A stretch of DNA of 16,231 nt from Candidatus Sediminicultor sextus (GCA_014894735.1 JADBKX010000098.1:1371-17601), one strand, 5' to 3'. Shown: positions 6,434 through 13,732, counted from the stretch's first letter. The notes: generated from the letters alone by a model not told the origin. A program made the numbers and translations.

Positions 6434-6649
6434 TTATAATCTATATACAATTCTACCTTGGGTCAAATCATAAGGTGACATTTCAACTTTCACTCTGTCT
6501 CCAGGTAATATTCTAATAAAATGCATCCTGATTTTACCTGAAATGTGGGCTAATATTTCGTAACCATTTTCCAGTTCAACCCGAAAAGTAGCATTTGGCA
6601 AGGATTTAATTACTTTGCCTTGCATTTCTATGCACTTTTCTTTTGCCAT
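6434..6649 (-). CDS. infA: Translation initiation factor IF-1
   Basis: IF-1 binds the ribosomal A site during initiation. The 71-residue product is a single OB-fold and carries the family landmarks LPNATFRVELENGYEILAHI (about 17-36) and RILPGDRVKVEMSPYDLTQG (about 46-65). I place the start at ATG 6649 (MAKEKC), 8-9 nt after GGAGG. A TTG one codon upstream would add a single Met and is less likely. It lies 57 nt after map and is followed by 187 nt before rpmJ, an unusually long gap filled by an inverted pair of heptad arrays. Confidence 0.97.
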   Translation of the reverse strand: MAKEKCIEMQGKVIKSLPNATFRVELENGYEILAHISGKIRMHFIRILPGDRVKVEMSPYDLTQGRIVYRL

Positions 6650-6706
6650 CAATTATTCCTCCGCTTAAATTCTTTTTATTCAAACCATTTGTAAACTGCT
6701 AATTAT

Positions 6707-7465
6707 TTAAAGATTAGTTAATATTTCGTTGCCATCTGCAGTTATAGCTATAGAATGTTCAAAATGTGCTGATCGGCTTCCGTCTTCTGTCACAACTGTC
6801 CATCCATTATTACAAAGTTTTGTTTTATAACCGCCCATATTTACCATAGGTTCAAGTGCTAACACCATCCCCTCTTCCAACCTTAAACCAGTATGAGAAA
6901 CACCATAATTAGGTATTTGTGGTTCTTCGTGCAAATAACAACCCACTCCGTGGCCTACATATTCTCTTACTACAGAAAAATGTGATTTTTCCACTGTTTC
7001 CTGGATGACAAAAGAAATATCACCTAATCTGTTACCTATAATGGCTTTTTCTATACCTTTAAACAAAGATTTTTTGGTTACTTCTAAAAGTTTTTGTTCT
7101 TTTGGCCCTATTCTTCCTACGGGAACTGTAATCGCAGTATCTCCATAGTAACCTTCTAAATTTGTTCCAATATCTATACTTACAATATCCCCTTCTCTTA
7201 ATCTTCTCTTTCCAGGAATACCGTGAACCACTTCTTCATTTATAGAAACACATATAGAATGCTGGAATTCATTTTTTTCTATTCTATAACCTTTAAATGC
7301 AGGTTTTGCTCCATGTTTTATTATATACTCCTCAGCAATCCTATCCAACTCTAAAGTAGTAATTCCCTCTTTTATATTTTCTAATATTTTATTTAAGGCA
7401 CTTGCTGCTAATTTACAACTCTTTCTTATGCATTTAATTTCTTCGCGAGACTTTAAAATTACCAT
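6707..7465 (-). CDS. map: Methionine aminopeptidase, type I
   Basis: This enzyme removes the initiator methionine from nascent proteins in the cytosol. All five metal ligands of the pita-bread fold are visible in the 252 residues: Asp98, Asp109, His172, Glu205 and Glu236. The substrate-binding histidines in VVHGIPG (His81) and CYLHEEP (His179) are also present. There is no insert, so it is type I, and no N-terminal zinc-finger extension. The ATG at 7465 lies four bases after the adk stop codon. The only purine-rich stretch, GAGGAA, is about 16 nt upstream, inside adk, so translation probably depends on coupling to adk. Context between adk and infA is standard. Confidence 0.96.
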   Translation of the reverse strand: MVILKSREEIKCIRKSCKLAASALNKILENIKEGITTLELDRIAEEYIIKHGAKPAFKGYRIEKNEFQHSICVSINEEVVHGIPGKRRLREGDIVSIDIGTNLEGYYGDTAITVPVGRIGPKEQKLLEVTKKSLFKGIEKAIIGNRLGDISFVIQETVEKSHFSVVREYVGHGVGCYLHEEPQIPNYGVSHTGLRLEEGMVLALEPMVNMGGYKTKLCNNGWTVVTEDGSRSAHFEHSIAITADGNEILTNL

Positions 7466-7469
7466 TAAT

Positions 7470-8120
7470 CTATTTGTGCATTCCTCGTAAAACTTTCTTG
7501 ATCGCTAAAAAAGCATTCTCACTTAAATTAGCATCTATCACTTTTAGTAATTTTTTTTCTTTATAATAATTTTTTAAAGGTATCGTTTGTTTAGCAAATA
7601 CTTCCAGTCTATTCTTTATGGTCTCTTCTTTATCATCCTCTCGTTGATACAACTCTCCACTGCAAATATCACAGGTACTATCTTTTTTAGAAGGATTAAA
7701 TAACAAATTATAATTAATGCTACATTTTTTACACACTCTACGGTTAGATAACCTTTGTATTATTTCAGAAAAAGGAATCTCAAAGTAAAATACATAATCA
7801 ACATATTCGTTGAGCTCTTTATTTAATTTCTCTAGTGAATTCGCCTGTTCAATATTTCGGGGAAAGCCATCAAAGATATAACCATTTTTACAATCTTCCT
7901 GCTTTATTCTTTCTTTTATTATTTCCAGAATAATATGGTCAGGCACTAAACCTCCTTTTCTCATAATATTCTCCGCTTCTATGCCCAGCTTATTCTTTTT
8001 ATCTACTGCTTCTCTTAAGATTACTCCTGTTGAAATTACCGGAATATTGAATTCTGCCTGCAACCTTTTTGCTACTGTTCCTTTTCCTCCACCTGGAGGA
8101 CCTAACAAGATTAACCTCAT
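7470..8120 (-). CDS. adk: Adenylate kinase with zinc-type lid
   Basis: It interconverts ATP + AMP and 2 ADP, keeping the adenylate pool balanced. The 216-residue protein has the P-loop GPPGGGKGT (7-15) and the AMP-site loop DGFPR (84-88). The long LID carries a four-cysteine zinc site (Cys130, Cys133, Cys150, Cys153), as in Gram-positive adenylate kinases. One oddity: the usual STGD motif reads STGV (30-33), so the common Asp is a Val, while the following Arg of the AMP site (Arg36) is kept. The ATG at 8120 follows a GGGAAAA stretch. The gene lies 91 nt after secY and just before map, the classical order. Confidence 0.96.
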   Translation of the reverse strand: MRLILLGPPGGGKGTVAKRLQAEFNIPVISTGVILREAVDKKNKLGIEAENIMRKGGLVPDHIILEIIKERIKQEDCKNGYIFDGFPRNIEQANSLEKLNKELNEYVDYVFYFEIPFSEIIQRLSNRRVCKKCSINYNLLFNPSKKDSTCDICSGELYQREDDKEETIKNRLEVFAKQTIPLKNYYKEKKLLKVIDANLSENAFLAIKKVLRGMHK

Positions 8121-8211
8121 AATTTTCCCTTTCTTTTTAAATTAGAAATATTTCCTTAATTCACCGTTAGTTTCAAGGCAACCAGCAATAAATCATATTA
8201 GTTTATAAAAA

Positions 8212-9480
8212 CTATTTCTTAATAAATCCTTCATAATGCCTCATTAACAGGTGTGATTCTATTTGTTGAACAGTTTCTAAAGCCACTCCTACCATAATTA
8301 ACAAAGATGTTCCCCCGAAATAGAAAGTAGTAATTCCTGTAATTTTTATTAAAATATTAGGTAGGATAGCTATTATGGCCAAAAACAATGCACCACTTAG
8401 GGTAATTCGAGTCATTATATGATCAATGTAGATAGTAGTATTTTTCCCTGGTCTTATTCCGGGGATAAAACCTCCATATTTTTTCATATTGTCCGCCATA
8501 TTGGCAGGATTGAAGGTAATTGCTGTATAAAAGAAAGTAAACACTATAATTAATATAGCATACAAAATTAGATATATTGGCTGCCCCGGTGAAAGAGCAT
8601 TAGACATACTTTTCATAAAAGGTATATTTTGAAAAAATTGTGCAAGAGTAGCTGGAAAAAGTAATATTGCGGAGGCAAATATTATCGGTATAACTCCAGC
8701 TTGATTTACACGTAAGGGAATATGTGTCCCTTGTCCACCATACATTCTACGTCCTATTACTCTTTTTGCATATTGAACCGGTATTCTTCTCTGACCTTTT
8801 TGAATAGCAATAACTCCTCCAATAACAACTATAGAAACACCAATTAAAATTATTATCGGTAAAATTCCAATTTCTCCAACTAGGAAAAGTTTGGCGGTTT
8901 GCACAAGATCGGAAGGAATTCTGGCAATAATTCCAGCAAAAATAATTATAGAAATACCATTACCAATACCAAAATCAGTAATCTGTTCACCTAACCACAT
9001 TAAAAAACAAGTTCCGGCTGTAAGGGTAATTAACAATAAGAATCTAAAACCAAATCCTGAAATCATCAACACACCCATATTTTGCAGCCAAACACTTATT
9101 CCAAAAGCCTGGACAATGGCTAAAAATATTGTTGCATAACGAGTGATTTTAGTTATTCTATCCCTGCCTTCTTCCCCTTCCTTAGTCCATTGTTCTAAAA
9201 TAGGAACTACAGATTGCAAAAGACTCATAATAATAGATGCATTAATATAGGGCATTATTCCTAAAGCAAAAACTGAAAAACGACTTAATGCCCCTCCGGC
9301 GAATAGGTCAAAAAAACCTAATATTCCACCTTGGGCAAATAGATTAGCCATTGCTTCTTTATCTATGCCTGGTAAAGGTAGGTGACTCCCCAGTCTAACC
9401 ACAACTAACATTCCCAAGGTAAAAATTAATCTTCTCTTTAAATCTGGTATTTTAAATAAATTACGTAAAGTGTCTAACAA
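8212..9480 (-). CDS. secY: Protein translocase channel subunit SecY
   Basis: SecY forms the protein-conducting channel of the cytoplasmic membrane together with SecE and SecG. The 422-residue product has about ten hydrophobic spans. Family landmarks include GSHLPLPGID in the first periplasmic part (31-40), ALGIMPYINASIIMSLLQ in TM2 (about 72-89) and ITDFGIGNGISIIIF (about 167-181). The cytoplasmic loops RRIPVQYAKR and FNPANMADNMKKYGGFIPGI contact the ribosome and SecA. The start is TTG at 9480, directly after the rplO stop, with GAGGTGG five bases before it. Length is usual and nothing is missing. Confidence 0.97.
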   Translation of the reverse strand: MLDTLRNLFKIPDLKRRLIFTLGMLVVVRLGSHLPLPGIDKEAMANLFAQGGILGFFDLFAGGALSRFSVFALGIMPYINASIIMSLLQSVVPILEQWTKEGEEGRDRITKITRYATIFLAIVQAFGISVWLQNMGVLMISGFGFRFLLLITLTAGTCFLMWLGEQITDFGIGNGISIIIFAGIIARIPSDLVQTAKLFLVGEIGILPIIILIGVSIVVIGGVIAIQKGQRRIPVQYAKRVIGRRMYGGQGTHIPLRVNQAGVIPIIFASAILLFPATLAQFFQNIPFMKSMSNALSPGQPIYLILYAILIIVFTFFYTAITFNPANMADNMKKYGGFIPGIRPGKNTTIYIDHIMTRITLSGALFLAIIAILPNILIKITGITTFYFGGTSLLIMVGVALETVQQIESHLLMRHYEGFIKK

Positions 9481-9921
9481 TTATACCACCTCTATCTTCC
9501 CACCAACTGATTCAATCTCGTTTATCGCTTTCTGGCTAAATTTATTTGCTTTAATAGTTAATTTCTTGTTTAAACTACCTTTTGCTAATATTTTTACTCC
9601 ATACTTTACTTTTTTTATAATTCCCTTATCAATTAATTCTTTCTGGGTAACTACATCGCCATCTTCAAATATATTTAACCGGCTGATATTTATGATATTA
9701 TAATTTTTTTTAAATATACTGGTAAAGCCCCTTTTGGGAACTCTTCTATAGAGAGGCATCTGGCCACCTTCGAAACCCGGTCTAACTCCACCACCCGAAC
9801 GAGAATTTTGCCCCTTTGACCCTCGGCCGGAAGTAAAACCATGACCTGAGCTACAACCTCTCCCTAATCTTTTTCGTTTTTTAACTGATTTAGGAGCCGG
9901 GCATAAATTATATAATTTCAT
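9481..9921 (-). CDS. rplO: 50S ribosomal protein L15
   Basis: L15 is a late-assembly large-subunit protein reaching deep into 23S rRNA. The 146-residue product has the glycine/arginine-rich extended N-terminus (KRLGRGCSSGHGFTSGRGSK, about 17-36) and GFEGGQMPLYRRVPKRGF (48-65), then a small globular C-terminal domain. The ATG at 9921 lies inside the last codons of rpsE (14-nt overlap), with GGGGAGG just upstream. In most bacteria rpmD (L30) lies between rpsE and rplO; here there is no room for it. The stop codon adjoins the secY TTG start. Confidence 0.97.
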   Translation of the reverse strand: MKLYNLCPAPKSVKKRKRLGRGCSSGHGFTSGRGSKGQNSRSGGGVRPGFEGGQMPLYRRVPKRGFTSIFKKNYNIINISRLNIFEDGDVVTQKELIDKGIIKKVKYGVKILAKGSLNKKLTIKANKFSQKAINEIESVGGKIEVV

Positions 9922-10450
9922 TACTTATTACCTCCCCTGGTTGTAATCGTTGGCTATACATCTCCAACACGCTTTTTCCTCTTAATTTTGCTACATTTTT
10001 TGCGTCCTTTAAACTTACAAGAGCATCCATAGTAGCTTTGGCAATATTCAAATTATTATCACTTCCTAAGGACTTAGTTAAAATATTTTGATATCCTGCT
10101 GCTTCTAATATCGCTCGAACAGCACCACCAGCAATAACTCCGGTTCCAAGAGAGGCTGGTTTCATAAAAACCTTAGCAGCTCCATATTTTCCTATAATTG
10201 TATAAGGGATAGTTCCTTTTTTTATTCTTACTTTTATCAAACTCTTCTTTGCCTTTACCACCCCTTTTTTAATTGCCTCAGAAACGTCTTTGGCTTTTCC
10301 ATAGCCTATACCTACTATCCCTTCACCATTCCCCACTACTACCATAGCAGAAAAGCCAAATCTCCTTCCACCTTTTACCACTTTACTTACTCTATTTACA
10401 AAAACAACTGTCTCGTTTAACTCTAAACCTTCAGGGTCTATTTTTAGCAC
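9908..10450 (-). CDS. rpsE: 30S ribosomal protein S5
   Basis: S5 lines the mRNA entry tunnel and affects decoding accuracy. The 180-residue protein has the double-stranded-RNA-binding N-domain (about 12-75, with VSKVVKGGRRFGFSAMVVVG) and the C-domain (about 85-160, with GTGVIAGGAVRAILEAAG). The loop KVVKGGRRF, where spectinomycin-resistance changes map in other bacteria, looks normal. The start is GTG at 10450 with AGGAGGTGG upstream. A short C-terminal tail (EVISNEII) carries the rplO start codon in another frame. No L30 gene follows. Confidence 0.97.
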   Translation of the reverse strand: MLKIDPEGLELNETVVFVNRVSKVVKGGRRFGFSAMVVVGNGEGIVGIGYGKAKDVSEAIKKGVVKAKKSLIKVRIKKGTIPYTIIGKYGAAKVFMKPASLGTGVIAGGAVRAILEAAGYQNILTKSLGSDNNLNIAKATMDALVSLKDAKNVAKLRGKSVLEMYSQRLQPGEVISNEII

Positions 10451-10535
10451 TTATCCACCTCCTCTCCCATTTTTTCTTAATATAACTTTTGGTTCTTAGT
10501 TTTTTTACTAAATTTATCTTACTTCTTGATTTATA

Positions 10536-10910
10536 TTAAAAAACTATTTTTCCTTTTCTAGTATTCTCTGCTACAGCCTTTACTCTGCCGTGATAGAGAT
10601 AACCTCCTCGATCGAATACTACTTTTTTTATTCCCTTTTCCTCTAACTTTTTGGCTAACAAGCTGCCAAGCATTTCAGCAGCCTTTATGTTCCCCTGATA
10701 TTTTTCTTTTCTCCTGATTTCGGGGTTGAGTGTAGATAGAGAAACTAAAGTTATTCCTTTCCTATCATCAATTACCTGCGCATATATATGCTTTAAGCTC
10801 CTAAAAATACATAATCGCGGCCTTTCACTACTACCGGATATATCTTTACGTACTCTTTTATGTCTTTTTATCCTTGCTAATCTTTTACTTATTTTAGCCA
10901 ATGTTAGCAC
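10536..10910 (-). CDS. rplR: 50S ribosomal protein L18
   Basis: L18 binds 5S rRNA and helps join it to the large subunit. The product has up to 124 residues. Landmarks are ARIKRHKRVRKDISGSSERP (12-31), IYAQVIDD and the C-terminal FDRGGYLYHGRVKAVAE. The GTG at 10910 is used here because AGGAAGGGA is directly in front. A TTG three codons later (10901) would give MAKISKRLARIKRH and has GGGAG eight bases before it, so it is an equally possible start. The gene sits between rplF and rpsE as usual. The 202-nt spacer before it is long for this operon and holds a heptad repeat. Confidence 0.96.
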   Translation of the reverse strand: MLTLAKISKRLARIKRHKRVRKDISGSSERPRLCIFRSLKHIYAQVIDDRKGITLVSLSTLNPEIRRKEKYQGNIKAAEMLGSLLAKKLEEKGIKKVVFDRGGYLYHGRVKAVAENTRKGKIVF

Positions 10911-10925
10911 TCCCTTCCTATAAAA

Positions 10926-10956
10926 TAGTTGTTAGTGAATAGTGAATAGTCGTTAG
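10926..10956. repeat. 31-bp heptad element, copy B
   Basis: The plus strand reads as 7-bp words AGTTGTT, AGTGAAT, AGTGAAT, AGTCGTT, AGCTTTA. It matches the element at 5270-5300 with one mismatch in 31, in inverted orientation, about 5.6 kb away. It lies in the spacer just upstream of rplR. A shorter relative is at 14132-14152. Confidence 0.6.
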
Positions 10957-11021
10957 CTTTACAAAATGAAACTTACTCAATTAGAGCTCTTAAACAAAAC
11001 TATTTTATCCACACTAATTTT

Positions 11022-11056
11022 AACCCTCCCCGATAAGCGGGTATCAAAGCAGGGTT
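11022..11056. repeat. Hairpin-forming sequence in the rplF-rplR spacer
   Basis: AACCCT (11022-11027) can pair with AGGGTT (11051-11056), and CCCG (11029-11032) with CGGG (11038-11041), giving a two-part stem that is GC-rich compared with its surroundings. There is no T-run after it on the minus strand. It could be a remnant of a dispersed repeat or an mRNA structure between rplF and rplR. Function is unknown. Confidence 0.35.
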
Positions 11057-11112
11057 TACGAAAAAACATTTTTCCTGTATAATTCAAATATCCAAAGTGT
11101 TATCTTGATTGA

Positions 11113-11652
11113 TTATTTTGCGCCAGTTTTACCTATTTTTCTTCTCACTACTTCATCAATATATCTTATTCCTTTTCCTTTGTAGGGTTCTGGTTTCCGT
11201 AATAATCTTATTTTAGCTGCAGTTTCACCTACTAGCTGTTTATCAATGCCTTTTATCTTAATTATCTTCTGTTTTTCTACTTCAAATTCAATTCCTTTTG
11301 GCGGGTCAACATTTATGGGGTGAGAATAACCTATCTGAATAACCATTTTCCCACCTTCAAGAGCAGCTCGATAACCTACTCCCTGTATTTCCAAGGTTTT
11401 TTCAAAACCTGAAAAAACACCTTCAACCAAATTATTTATCAAACTTCTACTCAATCCATGTAAAGATCTGTGAAATCTACCATCGGAAGGCCTGGAAACA
11501 TAAATCTTGCCCTCTTCTACCTTTACCTGAATATCTGGATGAATGTTTATCTCTAAGGCACCTCTTTCTCCGGATACCTTTATCTTATTATTATTTAATT
11601 CAACTTTAACCCCTTTAGGAATAGTTATCGGCATCTTCCCTATCCTTGACAT
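11113..11652 (-). CDS. rplF: 50S ribosomal protein L6
   Basis: L6 lies near the factor-binding site of the large subunit. The 179-residue product is a tandem of two related domains (about 1-80 and 81-179). It begins MSRIGKMPITIPKGVKVE and carries the C-terminal signature RKPEPYKGKGIRYIDEVVRRK near residues 152-172. The ATG at 11652 is preceded by GGGAGG. Upstream, a 313-nt spacer separates it from rpsH, which is exceptional inside an spc operon. That spacer holds heptad repeats only. Confidence 0.97.
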   Translation of the reverse strand: MSRIGKMPITIPKGVKVELNNNKIKVSGERGALEINIHPDIQVKVEEGKIYVSRPSDGRFHRSLHGLSRSLINNLVEGVFSGFEKTLEIQGVGYRAALEGGKMVIQIGYSHPINVDPPKGIEFEVEKQKIIKIKGIDKQLVGETAAKIRLLRKPEPYKGKGIRYIDEVVRRKIGKTGAK

Positions 11653-11669
11653 ATAAAACCTCCCATTTT

Positions 11670-11718
11670 CGTATTGCGTATCGCGTATATCGTATTTCGT
11701 ATATCGTATCTCGTATTG
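11670..11718. repeat. CGTATNN heptad array
   Basis: Seven perfect-period units, all beginning CGTAT, with variable last two bases (TG, CG, AT, TT, AT, CT, TG). This is the cleanest array in the window. It starts 18 bp upstream of the rplF start codon and contains the same 20-mer (11685-11704) as the arrays around 6270 and, inverted, 6403. Confidence 0.8.
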
Positions 11719-11798
11719 CGGCTCTGCCCTATTCCCTCTCTAAATATCATTAAGTGGAGCGTAACAAGCCTGCCCCTGAGAAAACAGAAGAAGCAATC

Positions 11799-11963
11799 TT
11801 CTGGATTCTGACTCCTGAACTTTTTCTTTACTATATACGGTATACTAATATGCCAGGTTTAATTCACAAAGTACGAAATACAAAGTTAATCTTTTTATCT
11901 TCTAAATCCTTACTCTTAAACTTCTGGATTCTAAATTTCTTGCTATATACTATATACTAATTT
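11799..11963. repeat. Mixed heptad repeats filling the rpsH-rplF spacer
   Basis: Positions 11799-11819 read TTCTGGA, TTCTGAC, TCCTGAA. Positions 11826-11846 read CTTTACT, ATATACG, GTATACT. From 11901 to 11963 nine 7-bp words keep one register, including TTCTGGA, TTCTAAA and CTATATA twice. The 12-mer CTTCTGGATTCT occurs twice, at 11798 and 11921. A plus-strand open frame across this stretch is simply translated repeat. Together with the array at 11670-11718 these repeats account for most of the 313 gene-free bases between rplF and rpsH. I see nothing else in it. Confidence 0.55.
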
Positions 11964-11965
11964 AT

Positions 11966-12364
11966 TTACCAAATATAACAAATTACTTCTCCACCAAGAT
12001 GACGCTGTAGAGCCTCTTTACCAGTCATTATACCCTTAGAGGTAGAAATTATAGCGATCCCGAGGCCACCCAATACTTGTGGTACCTCATCTTTTTTTGC
12101 ATAGACTCTCAATCCAGGTTTGCTAATTCTTTTAAGATTATTGATGGTCTTTTCTTTATTAATATATTTTAAATAGATAGTCAATTGACCTTGTTTATTA
12201 TCCTCTCTATATTTATAGTCTCTAATAAAACCTTCGTCTTTTAATATACGAGTAACTTCTAATTTTAACTTTGATGATGGTACAATTAAAGAATCATGCC
12301 GCACCTTGTTGGCATTTCTAATTCTAGTTAGCATATCAGCAACAGGATCCGTTACAACACTCAT
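11966..12364 (-). CDS. rpsH: 30S ribosomal protein S8
   Basis: S8 binds the central domain of 16S rRNA and in E. coli also represses the spc operon. From ATG 12364 the product has 132 residues, beginning MSVVTDPVADMLTRIRNANK, the family N-terminus, with GAGGAGG upstream. The open frame could run ten codons further (12394), but those residues cover the ribosome-binding site. The C-terminal ISTSKGIMTGKEALQRHLGGEVICYIW holds the RNA-binding signature. Its position after rpsN is standard. The long repeat-filled spacer downstream is not. Confidence 0.97.
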   Translation of the reverse strand: MSVVTDPVADMLTRIRNANKVRHDSLIVPSSKLKLEVTRILKDEGFIRDYKYREDNKQGQLTIYLKYINKEKTINNLKRISKPGLRVYAKKDEVPQVLGGLGIAIISTSKGIMTGKEALQRHLGGEVICYIW

Positions 12365-12426
12365 ATATAATATCCTCCTCTCTTTTGAATCCAACTCATT
12401 ATAATAGACTCCGTTAAATTTATCTT

Positions 12427-12612
12427 TTACCAGCTTGATTTAGTTATTCCTGGCAATTCTCCTCTGTGGGCCATTTGTCTAAAACATATTCTGCATATAC
12501 CAAATTTTCGCATATAGCCTCGAGGTCTTCCGCAAATATTACAACGAAAATATTTCCTTACTTTATATCTGGGTTCTTTTTTAGCTTTTACTACTAGGGA
12601 TGTTTTGGCCAC
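12427..12612 (-). CDS. rpsN: 30S ribosomal protein S14, zinc-binding type Z
   Basis: S14 is a small-subunit head protein. This is the short type of 61 residues with a zinc ribbon made by Cys24, Cys27, Cys40 and Cys43 (CNIC and CRIC pairs). It ends with the typical GELPGITKSSW. The start is GTG at 12612, seven bases after AGGAGG. Its place between rplE and rpsH is standard. The upstream spacer of 218 nt includes a heptad array. Confidence 0.97.
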   Translation of the reverse strand: MAKTSLVVKAKKEPRYKVRKYFRCNICGRPRGYMRKFGICRICFRQMAHRGELPGITKSSW

Positions 12613-12772
12613 ACTATTTCCTCCTTTTTAGTACATAATATGACTTACTTATTTCTCATAACTCGTATCTCAAATTATAGCGAGTACTCCTGTTTTTATA
12701 CGGTTACTTATATTATTTATTCTGTAAAGTGCGTATGTAATACACTTCTATTTTTTTCTCTCTTTTTATTTT

Positions 12773-12821
12773 CTTTACTATATACTACATACGATATACG
12801 AAATACGAGATACGCGATACG
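12773..12821. repeat. Heptad array after rplE
   Basis: On the minus strand seven 7-bp words follow one another: CGTATCG, CGTATCT, CGTATTT, CGTATAT, CGTATGT, AGTATAT, AGTAAAG. The array begins nine bases past the rplE stop codon. It has the same consensus as the array at 11670-11718 but the opposite orientation. A plus-strand open frame here is an artefact of the repeat. Confidence 0.75.
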
Positions 12822-12830
12822 AAATATACA

Positions 12831-13370
12831 CTATTTTCTAAAAGGAACACCCATTAATTCTAAAAGGGCTTTCCCTTCTTCATCATTTAAGGCACTTGTT
12901 ACAATAGTAATATTCATTCCTAAAGTATTGGTTACCTGATCAAAATCTATCTCGGGAAAAATTAACTGTTCTTTTACACCTACAGTATAATTCCCTCTTC
13001 CATCAAAAGAATCAGAAGGAATACCTCTAAAATCTCGAATTCTGGCGATAGCTATATTAATAAATTTATCTAAGAATTCATACATTCTATCACTCCGTAA
13101 GGTAACTTTGCAACCTACTGGCATATCCTTTCTAACTCCAAAGTTAGATATAGATTTTTTTGCCCGAGTAATGATAGGCCTTTGTCCGCTAATAACAGCT
13201 AATTCCTTTACTGCTTCATCCATAATTTTTGAATCTTTTGTAGCTCTTCCTAACCCAATATTAATTATTGTTTTCTGCAATCTGGGAACAGCCATCACGC
13301 TTTTGTATTTAAATTTTTTCATCATCTCTGGTACAACTTGTTTCAAATATTTATCTTTCAGTCGGGGCAT
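12831..13370 (-). CDS. rplE: 50S ribosomal protein L5
   Basis: L5 binds 5S rRNA and contacts P-site tRNA and S13. The 179-residue product has the family features SVMAVPRLQKTIINIGLG (24-41), GQRPIITRAKKSISNFGVRK (about 57-76) and RDFRGIPSDSFDGRGNYT (112-129). The ATG at 13370 has AGGAGG upstream, and this Shine-Dalgarno overlaps the rplX stop region, suggesting coupling. The coding sequence ends just before a CGTATNN heptad array. Confidence 0.97.
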   Translation of the reverse strand: MPRLKDKYLKQVVPEMMKKFKYKSVMAVPRLQKTIINIGLGRATKDSKIMDEAVKELAVISGQRPIITRAKKSISNFGVRKDMPVGCKVTLRSDRMYEFLDKFINIAIARIRDFRGIPSDSFDGRGNYTVGVKEQLIFPEIDFDQVTNTLGMNITIVTSALNDEEGKALLELMGVPFRK

Positions 13371-13381
13371 AGTCCAACCTC

Positions 13382-13714
13382 CTAAACCTTATCTATTATT
13401 TCTCCGCATTTTTTACACACTCTTACTCTTTTACCCTCTTTAATTCTCTCTCTTCTAATGGCAGTAGGTGTATTACATTTGTTGCAAACTAATCTGATGT
13501 TAGAAGTATGCAATGCGCCTTCCTGCGTAACTATTCCGCCTTGAGGAACCTTTTGGGTGGGTTTAGAGTGTTTCTTTAAAAAATTAACACCTTCAACTAT
13601 TACTTCCATCTTCTTGGGAAAAATACGAACAATTTTTCCTTTCTTTCCTTTATCTTCTCCGATGATAATTAATACTTTATCACCTTTTCTAAAACTAACT
13701 TTATTGTTAACCAA
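13382..13714 (-). CDS. rplX: 50S ribosomal protein L24, with Cys pairs
   Basis: L24 starts assembly of the large subunit. The 110-residue product has the KOW motif GDKVLIIIGEDKGKKGKIVR (11-30). The C-terminal part has two CxxC pairs, Cys77/Cys80 and Cys100/Cys103, a zinc-ribbon-like arrangement seen in some bacterial L24 proteins. The start is TTG at 13714, nine bases after GGGAGG. No ATG is available near the KOW domain. It lies 18 nt downstream of rplN, the normal neighbour. Confidence 0.97.
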   Translation of the reverse strand: MVNNKVSFRKGDKVLIIIGEDKGKKGKIVRIFPKKMEVIVEGVNFLKKHSKPTQKVPQGGIVTQEGALHTSNIRLVCNKCNTPTAIRRERIKEGKRVRVCKKCGEIIDKV

Positions 13715-13732
13715 ATCGCTATCCCTCCCTTT

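Noticed and set aside
11754..11960. Plus-strand open frame of 68 codons in the rplF-rpsH spacer
   Set aside because: Its translation repeats FWIL-type words because it runs through heptad repeats. It has no ribosome-binding site and no recognisable domain.
12640..12939. Plus-strand open frame of 99 codons
   Set aside because: It runs through the heptad array (giving repeated IRNT-like words) and into the antisense of rplE. It is a shadow, not a gene.
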